From: Granulicella cerasi
Lineage (GTDB): Bacteria; Acidobacteriota; Terriglobia; Terriglobales; Acidobacteriaceae
DNA length: 64,000 nt
NCBI RefSeq assembly: GCF_025685575.1
Contig: NZ_JAGSYD010000003.1
Location: 860,592-924,591 of the forward strand
Direction of reading: 5' to 3'
This document shows, in pieces, positions 1 to 8,677 of this stretch; position 1 is the stretch's first letter, and every line of letters starts with the position of its first letter. A model generated the notes under the pieces. The model searched no databases, was not told the origin of the DNA, and saw nothing but the letters and a program-made list of their open reading frames with translations. Both the position numbers and the translations under genes were made by a program.

Positions 1-200
1 TCGGTAGTGCTGCCGTCCTCCATAGTCACCACGATCGAGGCGATCCCTGACGTCAGGAAGTGAATGTACTTAGGCTGTTCGTCAGGCTCATAGAGAGACG
101 TCTTCACCGAAAGGGTCATCGGCTTGAGGTGGCGTAATAGCTTTTTTCTCTCCACCTCGGGCATGGAGTCAAGCAGTACATTGCTGAGTCGGTAAGGCAT
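1..200 (-). CDS. Crp/Fnr-type transcription regulator, N-terminal part
   Basis: Partial gene: only the first 66 codons lie in the window and it runs off the left edge. The ATG at 200 is preceded by an AGGAGG ribosome binding site 6 bases upstream. The visible sequence (MPYRLSNVLLDSMP, then LRHLKPMTLSV, LYEPDE, IHFLTSGIASIVVTMEDG) matches the start of the cyclic-nucleotide-binding (cNMP) domain of Crp/Fnr regulators that lack obvious Fe-S cysteines. The DNA-binding helix-turn-helix should lie outside the window, so neither ligand nor target can be told. It is transcribed away from the TonB receptor at 358. Confidence 0.75.
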   Translation of the reverse strand, partial: MPYRLSNVLLDSMPEVERKKLLRHLKPMTLSVKTSLYEPDEQPKYIHFLTSGIASIVVTMEDGSTT

Positions 201-357
201 CAAAAGCCTCCTGGATATCTATTGGATGCCGCGGCCGTCGTTGAAAAGCTGGGGATTGGGTGTCGAAACGAGAAACCCGGGTTGAGAGGATGTTCCTGCT
301 TATAGCGGAGCACGATGCAAACTACCGTGTTCGGATCGAATCGTATAAATTCGGGAG

Positions 358-3300
358 ATGCCCTCAGAACCCTTCCTTCGCCGCGCTCTGCGGCTGTCTG
401 CCCTTTCGTTTGCTCTTGGCGTTGCGACAAGCGCGGCGCACGCTCAAGCTCTCGGTGAACTCAAAGGCCATGTCACCGATGCCACTGGCGCTGCGATCCC
501 CAGCGCTTCGGTCACGCTGACCGATAGCGCCACGCACACGGCGCTTCATGCGCGCACCACCAGCGCGGGCGACTACGACTTCTCGCAGTTGAACTCCAGC
601 CGCTACACGGTTGCGGTGGAGGCGTCCGGCTTCGCATCGTTCACACAAGTCGGCATCACCGTCACCACCGGCACCACGGTTCGCGCGGACGTGATGCTCA
701 AGGCGGGCAACACCGAAGCTGTGACAGTCAACAGCGACCTTCCGCTCCTCCAGGCCGCGACAAGCGATATGGCCACGACGATTCCGGGCCATCAGGTGCA
801 GGCGCTACCGCTGAATGCGCGCAACTTCATCCAGCTCACACAGCTTGCGCCGGGTGTGGCCCTGCCACCGGGGCAGTTGCTGCCGCGTATCAACGGCGGA
901 CGTCCGCGCACCAACGAATACCTCTACGACGGTGTCTCTGCGCTGCAGCCCGAACCCGGCCAGGTCGTGTTCTTCCCGATCATTGACGACATCGCCGAGT
1001 TCTCCGTCGAAGCCAACAACGTGCCCGCAGAGTTTGGCCGATTCAACGGCGGCGTGGTCAACGTGGCGACACGCTCCGGCACGGCCGACTTTCACGGCAG
1101 CGTCTACGAGTTCTTCCGCAACGAAGCCTTGAACGCGCGCAACTTCTTCGCGCGCACCGGCGCCAAGCCGCAGTATCGTCGCAACATGTTCGGCGCGACG
1201 CTGGGTGGCCCGATCGTGAAGGACAAGCTCTTTTTCTTTGCGGACTATCAGGGCCTGAAGCAGCGCATCGGCATTCCGCGCATCTCCACCGTGCCCACTG
1301 AGGCGATGCGTGGCGGCAACTTCTCGGGCGTCGCAAAGATCTACAACCCTTGCACGACGACGACGAACGGCGCGGGCCAGACGGTGCGCACGGAGTTCAC
1401 CAACGACACCATCACCACCGCGCAGTGCGCATTCGATGCGAAGGCGCTGACGATCCTCAATCTCTATCCGCATGCGCAGAGCGCAGCGGCGAGCAACAAC
1501 TACAGCTACACAAACAACGACGACGATCATCAGAACCAATTCGATGTGCGTCTCGATGGCGCGCTCGGCCGCAAGGACCGCGGCTTCGTGCGCTACAGCT
1601 ACTTCTCTGAGGCCGACAAGCCCGCAGATTATCTGCCGCTCTACGGTGGACTCATCAGCTCGGCCAGCGCTGTGGTCGGCACGTCGAACGTGACCGGCGT
1701 AACGAACGTGCTCGGCCAACAGGTAGTGCTCAACGAGACGCACACCTTCACCTCCTCGCTGCTCAACGACTTTCGCGTTGGCTACACGCGCCGCGGCAAC
1801 TCCTCACTGGGCGCGCAGCTAAACGGCACTGCGACGAGCGTGCTCGGCATTCCGAATATCCCGGTGAACTCGTCGTACGCGAACACGATGCCGCAGTTCA
1901 CGTTCACGGGCTATCAGCAGCTTGGCTCTGCGGCCAGCGCCAGCGGACGCTACCAGACAGCTGTTGGCGAGCTCATCGATACGCTTGTGTGGACGAAGTC
2001 TTCGCACACCATCAAGCTTGGCGCCGACCTTCGTCGCTATGAGCTGAACGCCTTCGCGCCGCCGTTGCCGACAGGCTCGTTTCAGTTCACGACCACCGGC
2101 ACCGACACCACCAGCACCGCAGGCGCGGTCACCGGCGGTAACGCCTTCGCGAGCTTCCTGCTTGGCCAGGTGGACACGTACACCGTCGACCTGCAGCAGC
2201 GCACGATTCGTCCGCGCGACTACATCCACGAGTTCTTCGCGCAGGACGACTGGCGCGTAACGCCGAAGCTCACGCTGAACCTCGGCGCGCGATGGACGCT
2301 GCACATGCCCTCCACCGAAACGCACAACCAGGGTGCGGTCTTCAACCTTGCCACGCAGCAACTCGACTACCTAGGCGTCAACGGTAATTCGCGCTCCGCG
2401 CGTGAACTGCATTGGACAAACGTAGCTCCGCGCGTCGGCTTCGCCTACTCGCCGAACGCACTGAGCGTCATCCGCGGTGGATACGGCATCGTCTTCATCG
2501 ACCAGAGCGGCATCACCACGCCGTTCACCACGCCGCAGTATCCGTTCATCCAGAACGTGCAGCAGAAGACAACCGATGGCTACATCCCCGCCTTCGCACT
2601 CGCGGCTGGTCCCAGCCAGGTGACGCCCATCGCAGCGACGCCGGACGCGGGCCTCGGCCAGAGCGTGTACACCGCCAACCGCAAGATGGGCTCTGGCTAT
2701 TCGCAGCAGTGGAACCTCGCAGTGCAGCAGGCGTTCACGCCGAACCTCTCGCTGGAGGTCGCCTACATCGGCTCGCACATCGTGCACCTCGGCATCCCTG
2801 ACCAGAACCTCAATCAGCTGACTGACGCGCAGATCGCCAGCGGTCTCGCCGGTGGCGCAGCCGCCACGAATCTTACCGGTCAGGTGGCAAACCCGTACTT
2901 CAATGTGCTGCCGCGCACCAGCGTGCTCGGCGCTTCGGCGAAGATCGCTCATGCTCAGTTGCTCAAGCCGTATGCGCAGTTCCAGAACATCGCGATCTAC
3001 CGCAATAACACCGGCTCTTCGGTGTACAACGGCCTCAGCACGAAGCTCGAACAGCGCACGCGCGAGGGGCTGACCTTCCTCGTGTCGTACACATGGTCGA
3101 AGCTCATCGATCCTGCGTCGAGCGTCTTCTCGTCCACGGTGTTGAGTTCGCCGAATACCTCATCACTCATCATGGCTGATACCTATCGACCGTGGCTGGA
3201 GCGCGATCTCTCCAACGGCGACATGACCAATGTTGCTTCGGTGAGCGCGGTCTATGAGTTGACGAAGTTCAAGGGCCACGGCTTCCTCACGCCCGTGCTT

Positions 3301-3747
3301 GGCGGTTGGACCATCAACGGCATCTACACGATGCAGAGCGGCATGCCGGTGACGGTGACGAACTCCACGAACAACAATGCCTTCGCGGGTGTGCCGTTGC
3401 AGCGACCGAACATTGTTGGCGACCCTGTGTTGCCATCGAGCCAGCGCAACTTCCAGCACTGGTTCAACACCTCGGCGTTCCAGGCTGCGCCGCAGTTCAC
3501 CTTCGGCAATGCCTCGCGCAACCCCGTGCGTGGACCGGCATATCGTGACCTCGATCTCTCGCTCTCGAAGCACACCGCTCTCGGCGCGAAGACCGATCTC
3601 GAGTTCCGCGCCGAGGTCTTCGACGTCACGAACACCCCGGGCCTAGGCTCACCGAATGGCTCTGTAGGCGCCGCAGCTTTCGGTACGATCACCGCCACCA
3701 GCACCGATCCTCGTGTGGTCCAGTTCGCTCTCAGGCTGAGCCGCTAA
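358..3747 (+). CDS. Oar-like TonB-dependent receptor with carboxypeptidase-regulatory-like domain
   Basis: Outer-membrane beta-barrel of 1129 residues, probably for uptake or export of large substrates; the substrate cannot be read from sequence. Order seen: signal peptide (residues 1-30, ending AHA), carboxypeptidase-regulatory-like / CarboxypepD_reg domain (about 33-118, with GELKGHVTDATGAAIPSA and GDYDFSQL), plug region (about 140-260, with LPLNARNF and EFGRFNGGVVNVATRSGT), then a long barrel. Receptors of this architecture are expanded in Acidobacteria. The ATG at 358 has only a GGGAG directly against it, which is a poor ribosome-site spacing, so the start is the least certain part. No TonB, ExbB or ExbD gene is adjacent. 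Confidence 0.88.
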   Translation: MPSEPFLRRALRLSALSFALGVATSAAHAQALGELKGHVTDATGAAIPSASVTLTDSATHTALHARTTSAGDYDFSQLNSSRYTVAVEASGFASFTQVGITVTTGTTVRADVMLKAGNTEAVTVNSDLPLLQAATSDMATTIPGHQVQALPLNARNFIQLTQLAPGVALPPGQLLPRINGGRPRTNEYLYDGVSALQPEPGQVVFFPIIDDIAEFSVEANNVPAEFGRFNGGVVNVATRSGTADFHGSVYEFFRNEALNARNFFARTGAKPQYRRNMFGATLGGPIVKDKLFFFADYQGLKQRIGIPRISTVPTEAMRGGNFSGVAKIYNPCTTTTNGAGQTVRTEFTNDTITTAQCAFDAKALTILNLYPHAQSAAASNNYSYTNNDDDHQNQFDVRLDGALGRKDRGFVRYSYFSEADKPADYLPLYGGLISSASAVVGTSNVTGVTNVLGQQVVLNETHTFTSSLLNDFRVGYTRRGNSSLGAQLNGTATSVLGIPNIPVNSSYANTMPQFTFTGYQQLGSAASASGRYQTAVGELIDTLVWTKSSHTIKLGADLRRYELNAFAPPLPTGSFQFTTTGTDTTSTAGAVTGGNAFASFLLGQVDTYTVDLQQRTIRPRDYIHEFFAQDDWRVTPKLTLNLGARWTLHMPSTETHNQGAVFNLATQQLDYLGVNGNSRSARELHWTNVAPRVGFAYSPNALSVIRGGYGIVFIDQSGITTPFTTPQYPFIQNVQQKTTDGYIPAFALAAGPSQVTPIAATPDAGLGQSVYTANRKMGSGYSQQWNLAVQQAFTPNLSLEVAYIGSHIVHLGIPDQNLNQLTDAQIASGLAGGAAATNLTGQVANPYFNVLPRTSVLGASAKIAHAQLLKPYAQFQNIAIYRNNTGSSVYNGLSTKLEQRTREGLTFLVSYTWSKLIDPASSVFSSTVLSSPNTSSLIMADTYRPWLERDLSNGDMTNVASVSAVYELTKFKGHGFLTPVLGGWTINGIYTMQSGMPVTVTNSTNNNAFAGVPLQRPNIVGDPVLPSSQRNFQHWFNTSAFQAAPQFTFGNASRNPVRGPAYRDLDLSLSKHTALGAKTDLEFRAEVFDVTNTPGLGSPNGSVGAAAFGTITATSTDPRVVQFALRLSR

Positions 3748-3764
3748 AGACTCACTCAAGCGTG

Positions 3765-3829
3765 TTGCGCCGACGATGAATCCGCGTCGGCGCAAAGCTT
3801 GCAGGGGCGCAGAGAATCTCTGCGCCCCT
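3765..3829. terminator. Two adjacent perfect hairpins after the TonB receptor
   Basis: First hairpin: 11-base arms at 3765-3775 and 3785-3795 (TTGCGCCGACG) with a 9-base loop. Second: 12-base perfect arms at 3803-3814 and 3818-3829 (AGGGGCGCAGAG) with a 3-base loop. They fill the space between convergent genes and could end transcription in either direction, although neither has a clear T-run. Confidence 0.5.
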
Positions 3830-3856
3830 ACAAATCACAACGCTGTAACGTCGCTG

Positions 3857-4759
3857 TCAGCGCGTACGCGCACGCCAAAGCGCGCCGCTCACAGCATCAG
3901 TAGCTTCCGTCATGAAGACCGAGTGAGGATGCTGCGCGAGTACGGCTTGCTCCATCGCGCGGCGCACCGGCAGGATGTGCTGCACGACCGAACCGGTGAA
4001 AGCAAAGTGGATCGAGTCACCTTCGCGGAAGCCAGCACGCGCCAGCAAGCGCAGTATCACCGCCGCCAGAGCCCTTCCCTGCTCGGCAAGAATCTCATCA
4101 GCCAATGGATCGCCAGCAGCTTGCGCTTCCGCAACGATGCGCGCGAGCGAAGCAAAGTCCGGCCCCGGCTGTGCATGTACCAATGAGATAAGCTCGCTCG
4201 GCGTGGCCACGTTCCAGTGTGTGAAGACACGCTGCATGAGCGGCGTGATCTCGCCGCGGTCATACTCGCGGAAGAGACGTCGCAACGTCTCTATACCGAT
4301 GCGATAGCCTGAGCCATCATCCCCCAGCAGCGGGCCCCAGCCACCGGCAGAGAGCATCTGCCCCTCCGGGCTGCGCACAGCGATGTTCGACCCTGTGCCC
4401 GCAAGCACCAGCACCCCCGGCTTGCCGAAGAATGCTGCATCCAGCGCAATTTCCACGTCACCGAGCACCAGCAGATCGCCGCCAACGCGTGCGCCGATCT
4501 CTTTGCGTAGCCAATCCGCCACCATCGGCACCTGCTCGCCAGCCGTGCCGATGCAGGTGTGCACCACATCCTTCAGGCTGCGGCCCGATTTCGCTTCGAG
4601 CTCACGCAGCGCGTCTTCCAGATGCTTGGTGGCTGTGGCTTCGTCCACGCGCATGCGTTTGATCGAGCCGCCACGTACGCGCGCGATCTCGCGTTCGCCT
4701 TCTGCCAGCGCGTACTCGGCCTTCGTGCCGCCCGCGTCGATTCCCAGATACAGATTCAT
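3857..4759 (-). CDS. BadF/BadG/BcrA/BcrD-type ATPase, N-acetylglucosamine kinase-like
   Basis: A 300-residue sugar-kinase-fold protein. The first phosphate-binding motif is at the N-terminus (GIDAGGTKAEYAL, residues 6-18) and the second near residue 120 (VLAGTGSNIAVR). Further family marks are GGWGPLLGDDGSGYRIG and FTGSVVQ. The family includes N-acetylglucosamine kinase and, more distantly, activators of 2-hydroxyacyl-CoA dehydratases; the length and the GGWGPLLGDEGS-type motif favour an amino-sugar kinase acting in the cytoplasm on recycled or salvaged GlcNAc. No aminosugar genes are adjacent, so the substrate is an inference. The gene lies 35 bases downstream of the NarL-type regulator on the same strand. 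Confidence 0.82.
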   Translation of the reverse strand: MNLYLGIDAGGTKAEYALAEGEREIARVRGGSIKRMRVDEATATKHLEDALRELEAKSGRSLKDVVHTCIGTAGEQVPMVADWLRKEIGARVGGDLLVLGDVEIALDAAFFGKPGVLVLAGTGSNIAVRSPEGQMLSAGGWGPLLGDDGSGYRIGIETLRRLFREYDRGEITPLMQRVFTHWNVATPSELISLVHAQPGPDFASLARIVAEAQAAGDPLADEILAEQGRALAAVILRLLARAGFREGDSIHFAFTGSVVQHILPVRRAMEQAVLAQHPHSVFMTEATDAVSGALWRARTR

Positions 4760-4794
4760 CGTTCTCGTTTCGTCGGCTATGGCTCGCAGCGGAG

Positions 4795-5424
4795 CTAGAT
4801 GTCGTTGCGGTAGCGCTCGATAGCGAGCAGCACCAGTTGCGAGCGAGTGCGTACGCCGGTCTTGGAGAAGAGCTGTTGCAAAGTGGCCTTCACCGCGCTT
4901 TCAGAAACGCCGAACTCCGCCGCAATCTCCTTGTTCGCCTTGCCTTGCAGCAACAGGCGCATGGTCGCACGCTCGCGTTCGGTGAAGCGCGGAATCGTCG
5001 GCGCTTGTCCCGCAACGAGAATCGCGCGCAGGTACTCCTGATCGATGAGCACACGGCCCGACGCTACCTCCACAATCGCGCGCTGCAGATCTTCCGGAGA
5101 TTGCTGCTTGTGGAAGATGCCCGACAACCCCATCTGGATGAGCTTGAGCGCGTCGGCATCGGGCAGCCCCGCAGTGACGAGCAACACGCGGCCTTCGAAG
5201 CCACGACCGCGCAGGGTCGTCATGAACTGCAACGCCGTTTCGCTGCCGAGGTCGTAGTCGAGGATCAACACGTGCGGCTTCGTCGTCAGGATCTGATCGA
5301 TCGCCTCCGACGGCACACCGCTCTGGCCCACAAGGTCATATCGTTGATCGTTCGAAAGCAGGCGCAACAGACCCTCGCGGAAGAGGGCGTGATCGTCCAA
5401 CAAATATAGGCGTACAGGAACCAT
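4795..5424 (-). CDS. NarL/FixJ-type response regulator
   Basis: A 209-residue two-domain regulator. The receiver domain (1-120) has the acidic pair D10-D11, the likely phosphorylated Asp56 (VLILDYDLG) and a conserved Lys near 106. A LuxR-type helix-turn-helix follows at about 145-205 (FTERERATMRLLLQGKANKE, IAAEFGVSESAVKATLQQLF). It sits 9 bases after the histidine kinase at 5434-6921 and almost certainly forms a two-component pair with it. Phosphorylation is expected to promote dimerisation and promoter binding; the target genes are unknown. Confidence 0.93.
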   Translation of the reverse strand: MVPVRLYLLDDHALFREGLLRLLSNDQRYDLVGQSGVPSEAIDQILTTKPHVLILDYDLGSETALQFMTTLRGRGFEGRVLLVTAGLPDADALKLIQMGLSGIFHKQQSPEDLQRAIVEVASGRVLIDQEYLRAILVAGQAPTIPRFTERERATMRLLLQGKANKEIAAEFGVSESAVKATLQQLFSKTGVRTRSQLVLLAIERYRNDI

Positions 5425-5433
5425 GGTGCTCTT

Positions 5434-6921
5434 CTATGCGGAAGCCGCCGACAACGCGGCCACCGCTCCTTCCTGAGGAGTCACGAGACGAAGGATGATC
5501 GCAAAGCGGCAGCCTTCGTCCGTGGGTCGGTAATGCAAATCAGCGCCAAAGCTCTTCGCGATGGCGCGCGAAACGTACAGTCCCAGTCCGGAACCTCCGC
5601 CTTGCGGGCGGCCGGTCTGGAAAGGCTGAAACAGTCCCTTCGGATTCTTCAAACCGTGGCCCGTATCGGTAACGAACATCGTCACCACGGAGCCATCATG
5701 CGTGGCCTCGATGATCAGTTTGCGCTCGGGCATCTCTTCCACGGCCCGCAGCGAATTCTGCGCCAGGTTCAATAGCACCTGCAGCAACCCCTGACGCTCC
5801 GCCTGCACCGCCGGGAAGGAACGCGGCACGCGGAACTCCAGCGAGCCGTCGATGTCTTCCCAGTCCTGGCCGATCACAACGCGAAGCTGCTCGATCACTT
5901 CATGCAGACTCACCGCAGAGAGCGCCGCGCGGCTCTGGTTCCGAAGGTCGAAGGTAGAGATCTCGGTGAGGCCGTCAATCAGACGCGTCAACGCCTCGAA
6001 GTCTTCATCGCCTGCAAGGTTCGTGTGGTTGGAGAGGTTGCGCTGCACGACGGCGATCGCAGCGCAGAGGTTGCGAATCTCATGCGAGACCGCGCCGGCC
6101 AGCACACGGTTCTGCTGCACCATGTCTTCGAAGTGAGCGTGCTCACGCTCACGTACTTCGGTCGAGCTGTCCGTAAGAATCGTAGCGAGTCGGCGGTTCT
6201 CGCCCGTGCCATAGATGGAGAACCATGCGGTCGCCGGAAACTGCGTGCCGTCGGAGCGATGCGCCCAGGTGCTTACCTGGGTGCGGACACCGGAGATCTC
6301 CTCGGGCAGGCGCAATGCGTCGTCAAAGAGCGGAACGAGTTCGCGAATCTGCCGACCGACAAGAATGCGTCCGTCCTTCTTGCCCTCGAGCGCGAAGATC
6401 TCTTCCGCAGCGGCGTTCGCAGCCAGCACCTCGCCCTTCACGCTGATCGTGAGAATCGCGGCCGGGCTGCTCTGTGCCATCAGGCGAAGCTGCTCCTCCG
6501 CGCGACGGCGCAGGCGCTGCTCGAAGCGGATACGCGCGTTGTGTTCCAGCAGCGAGCGACGCGAGTCGAGGATCTGATAGATAAGCAGACCGCAGCCGAT
6601 GTACGCCATGCTGGCCATGCCGAAACTCAGCAGATGCCCGAGGAAGGTTTCGCCGCTGATCGAGAAGCCGCGCACGATCGCGCAGAAGATTGCCGCGCCC
6701 ACAATCTGCCAGCGCGTCAGCACCACGGCCGCAAGCATCACCGGGAAGACATATACGATCTCGAGCGAGTAGTCGCTGCCGGTGTGCTGCTCCAGTAGAG
6801 CGATTGCCGCGACCAGCACCAGGCCCATCCCCAACGTCTTCGGCTTGCTGGAAACGAAGCGCCGCACCGCTCGAAAAACGCGGTTACTCTGGCGACGTCG
6901 GGTAGTGGTGACAGGCAGCAT
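5434..6921 (-). CDS. Membrane-bound PAS sensor histidine kinase
   Basis: A 495-residue kinase. N-terminal hydrophobic segments (about 32-45, 55-82, 94-118) anchor it in the inner membrane. A PAS domain follows (about 145-258), then a HisKA-like segment with the likely phosphoacceptor His280 in VSHEIRN, and a HATPase domain with the N-box (NLAQNSLRAVEE), DTGHG and GSGLGLYVSR. The H-box is unusual: the residues after HEIRN are LCAAIAVV where the family normally has P-L. ATG at 6921 has GAGG a few bases upstream. It is encoded just before the NarL-type regulator and divergently from the VWFA-type gene. The signal sensed is not evident. Confidence 0.92.
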   Translation of the reverse strand: MLPVTTTRRRQSNRVFRAVRRFVSSKPKTLGMGLVLVAAIALLEQHTGSDYSLEIVYVFPVMLAAVVLTRWQIVGAAIFCAIVRGFSISGETFLGHLLSFGMASMAYIGCGLLIYQILDSRRSLLEHNARIRFEQRLRRRAEEQLRLMAQSSPAAILTISVKGEVLAANAAAEEIFALEGKKDGRILVGRQIRELVPLFDDALRLPEEISGVRTQVSTWAHRSDGTQFPATAWFSIYGTGENRRLATILTDSSTEVREREHAHFEDMVQQNRVLAGAVSHEIRNLCAAIAVVQRNLSNHTNLAGDEDFEALTRLIDGLTEISTFDLRNQSRAALSAVSLHEVIEQLRVVIGQDWEDIDGSLEFRVPRSFPAVQAERQGLLQVLLNLAQNSLRAVEEMPERKLIIEATHDGSVVTMFVTDTGHGLKNPKGLFQPFQTGRPQGGGSGLGLYVSRAIAKSFGADLHYRPTDEGCRFAIILRLVTPQEGAVAALSAASA

Positions 6922-7025
6922 AAGACCTCAGTACAGCTTAAGCCGTGGCGACAGATAGATGCGAATCCGTTTAGCGGAACTATCGAAAGATTTTGCGCGA
7001 CTTTGTCACTAAACTTGACGTCTAC

Positions 7026-8597
7026 ATGGTTGCCGTGAAAATCCTGATGCGCTCGCTCCCGTTGGCCCTGTTGGCTGCAGGTTCTCTCTCTGCTGCTGCC
7101 CAGACCGCTCCTGCCTCTTCCGCACCCTCCACCAGCCCCGAGCCGCAAGGCTACACGCTGAAGACCTCGACGCGTCTGGTTGTGCTGGACGTCGTGGTGC
7201 TCGACAAGAACGACAAGCCCGTCACCGGGCTCGATAAGTCGCAGTTCACCATTCTGGAAGATAAGGTGCCGCAGCGCATCCGCAACTTTGAGCCACACGT
7301 GCCACCCGCGAACGGTGCACCGAAGACGGTGGTGACGAGCACCGCGGACCTGAAGAAAATCGGCACCGACCCGGTCGACATCCTCGTGCTCGATGAGTTG
7401 AACTCCAAGTTCGAAGACATGGCCTATGCGCGCGACCGCATGGAGCACTACCTGATGCGCCAGCCCGAAGTACTGCCGCACCCCACGCAGATCGTCGCTG
7501 CCGGTGACGCGCACTTCGTCGTGCTGCACGACTACACGCAGAGCCGCCAGGAACTGCTGGACGCCGTGAAGAAGCACTTCCCGCAGTACCCGTGGCAGAT
7601 GATGCGCAACAGCAGCGGCGATGGCGCGCTTGAGCGCACCTCGCAGACGCTCGGCGTGCTCGGTCAGATCGCCGATGCCTCCAGCGGCACTCCCGGTCGC
7701 AAGAACGTGATCTGGATGGGCGTGGGCTACCCGATGATCGACACCGTCAGCCTCGACGAAGAGGATCAGGACAAGATCATGGCCGTGGTGAAGACCATCA
7801 CCACGCGCCTGCAGATGTCTCGCGTCGTGCTCTACGTGATCGACCCGCAGGGCGTGCACGCGGTGCAGCAGGATGACGGCACGGACGCGGATGGCAACCC
7901 CACCACGAGCGGTCCCACCGATAGCCTTGGCCCCTTCGCCGACAAGCTCGACTTCGCCAGCTTCGCCACGGCCACCGGCGGCGCGATCTTCGCCGAGCGC
8001 AACGACATCGACGTGGCCATCGCTGACAGCTTGAAGGAAGCTTCGGTCTATTACACGCTGACCTACACGCCGACCAGCACCGACGACGCAGCCGCCCCCT
8101 TCCGCAAGATCGTCGTCAAGCTCGGCACGCCCGGCCTCCACGCCGTGACGCGCCAAGGCTACTTCAGCGGTCCGCCGCCGGTAGAAGCCGCGCCAACGCC
8201 GACCGCGAAGACCAGCAATCAGCTCAAGTGGGACATCGCTGCCGCCGCGCAAACGACGCTGCCCTACAACGGACTCGACGTGCAGGCCAGGCAGGATGGC
8301 AAAGGCTACAAACTGCTCGTGCTCGCCAAAGATGTCACCTGGATCGACGAAGACGAAGGCTCTCGCCGCGCGGAAGCCACCATCATGGTGGTTTGCTACA
8401 ACGTCAAGGGCAAAGAGCTGTTGCACAAGTCGATCGAAGAGAAAGAGCGCATTCCGGCGGGCACCGATGTTGACCACGGCCAGCACGTGGCCTTCCCCTT
8501 CGCCTTCGACGTGCCCGAGAAAACCTCTCGCATACGCTTCGTAGTGCGCGACGCAGGCACCGGGCACATCGGCACCGCGGATGTGAACCTGAAGTAA
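7026..8597 (+). CDS. Secreted VWFA-related protein (acidobacterial type)
   Basis: About 523 residues with an N-terminal signal peptide (hydrophobic LPLALLAAGSLSAAAQ). The mature part starts with the beta-rich segment characteristic of this family (LKTSTRLVVLDVVVLDKNDK, PVTGLDKSQFTILEDKVPQ). A von Willebrand A-like region follows (PVDILVLDELNSKFED, then RKNVIWMGVGYP and SRVVLYVIDPQG), and then a beta-rich C-terminal third. The canonical MIDAS DxSxS is replaced by a D-E-L-N-S form. Such proteins are numerous in Acidobacteria and their roles are not established. Starts at 7026 (ATG) and 7047 (ATG) both give a signal peptide; neither has a strong ribosome site. Confidence 0.82.
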   Translation: MVAVKILMRSLPLALLAAGSLSAAAQTAPASSAPSTSPEPQGYTLKTSTRLVVLDVVVLDKNDKPVTGLDKSQFTILEDKVPQRIRNFEPHVPPANGAPKTVVTSTADLKKIGTDPVDILVLDELNSKFEDMAYARDRMEHYLMRQPEVLPHPTQIVAAGDAHFVVLHDYTQSRQELLDAVKKHFPQYPWQMMRNSSGDGALERTSQTLGVLGQIADASSGTPGRKNVIWMGVGYPMIDTVSLDEEDQDKIMAVVKTITTRLQMSRVVLYVIDPQGVHAVQQDDGTDADGNPTTSGPTDSLGPFADKLDFASFATATGGAIFAERNDIDVAIADSLKEASVYYTLTYTPTSTDDAAAPFRKIVVKLGTPGLHAVTRQGYFSGPPPVEAAPTPTAKTSNQLKWDIAAAAQTTLPYNGLDVQARQDGKGYKLLVLAKDVTWIDEDEGSRRAEATIMVVCYNVKGKELLHKSIEEKERIPAGTDVDHGQHVAFPFAFDVPEKTSRIRFVVRDAGTGHIGTADVNLK

Positions 8598-8677
8598 TGT
8601 AGGCTGGAAACACTTTCCGTTTTGTGGCGTTTCCGTGCGGCGCTTTCGAGCGCTGCCCCCAACCTTCTGGAGGCAGA

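Noticed and set aside
6738-8567. A 609-codon minus-strand open frame opposite the VWFA-type gene
   Set aside because: Low-complexity shadow composition, overlaps two better genes and has no family match.
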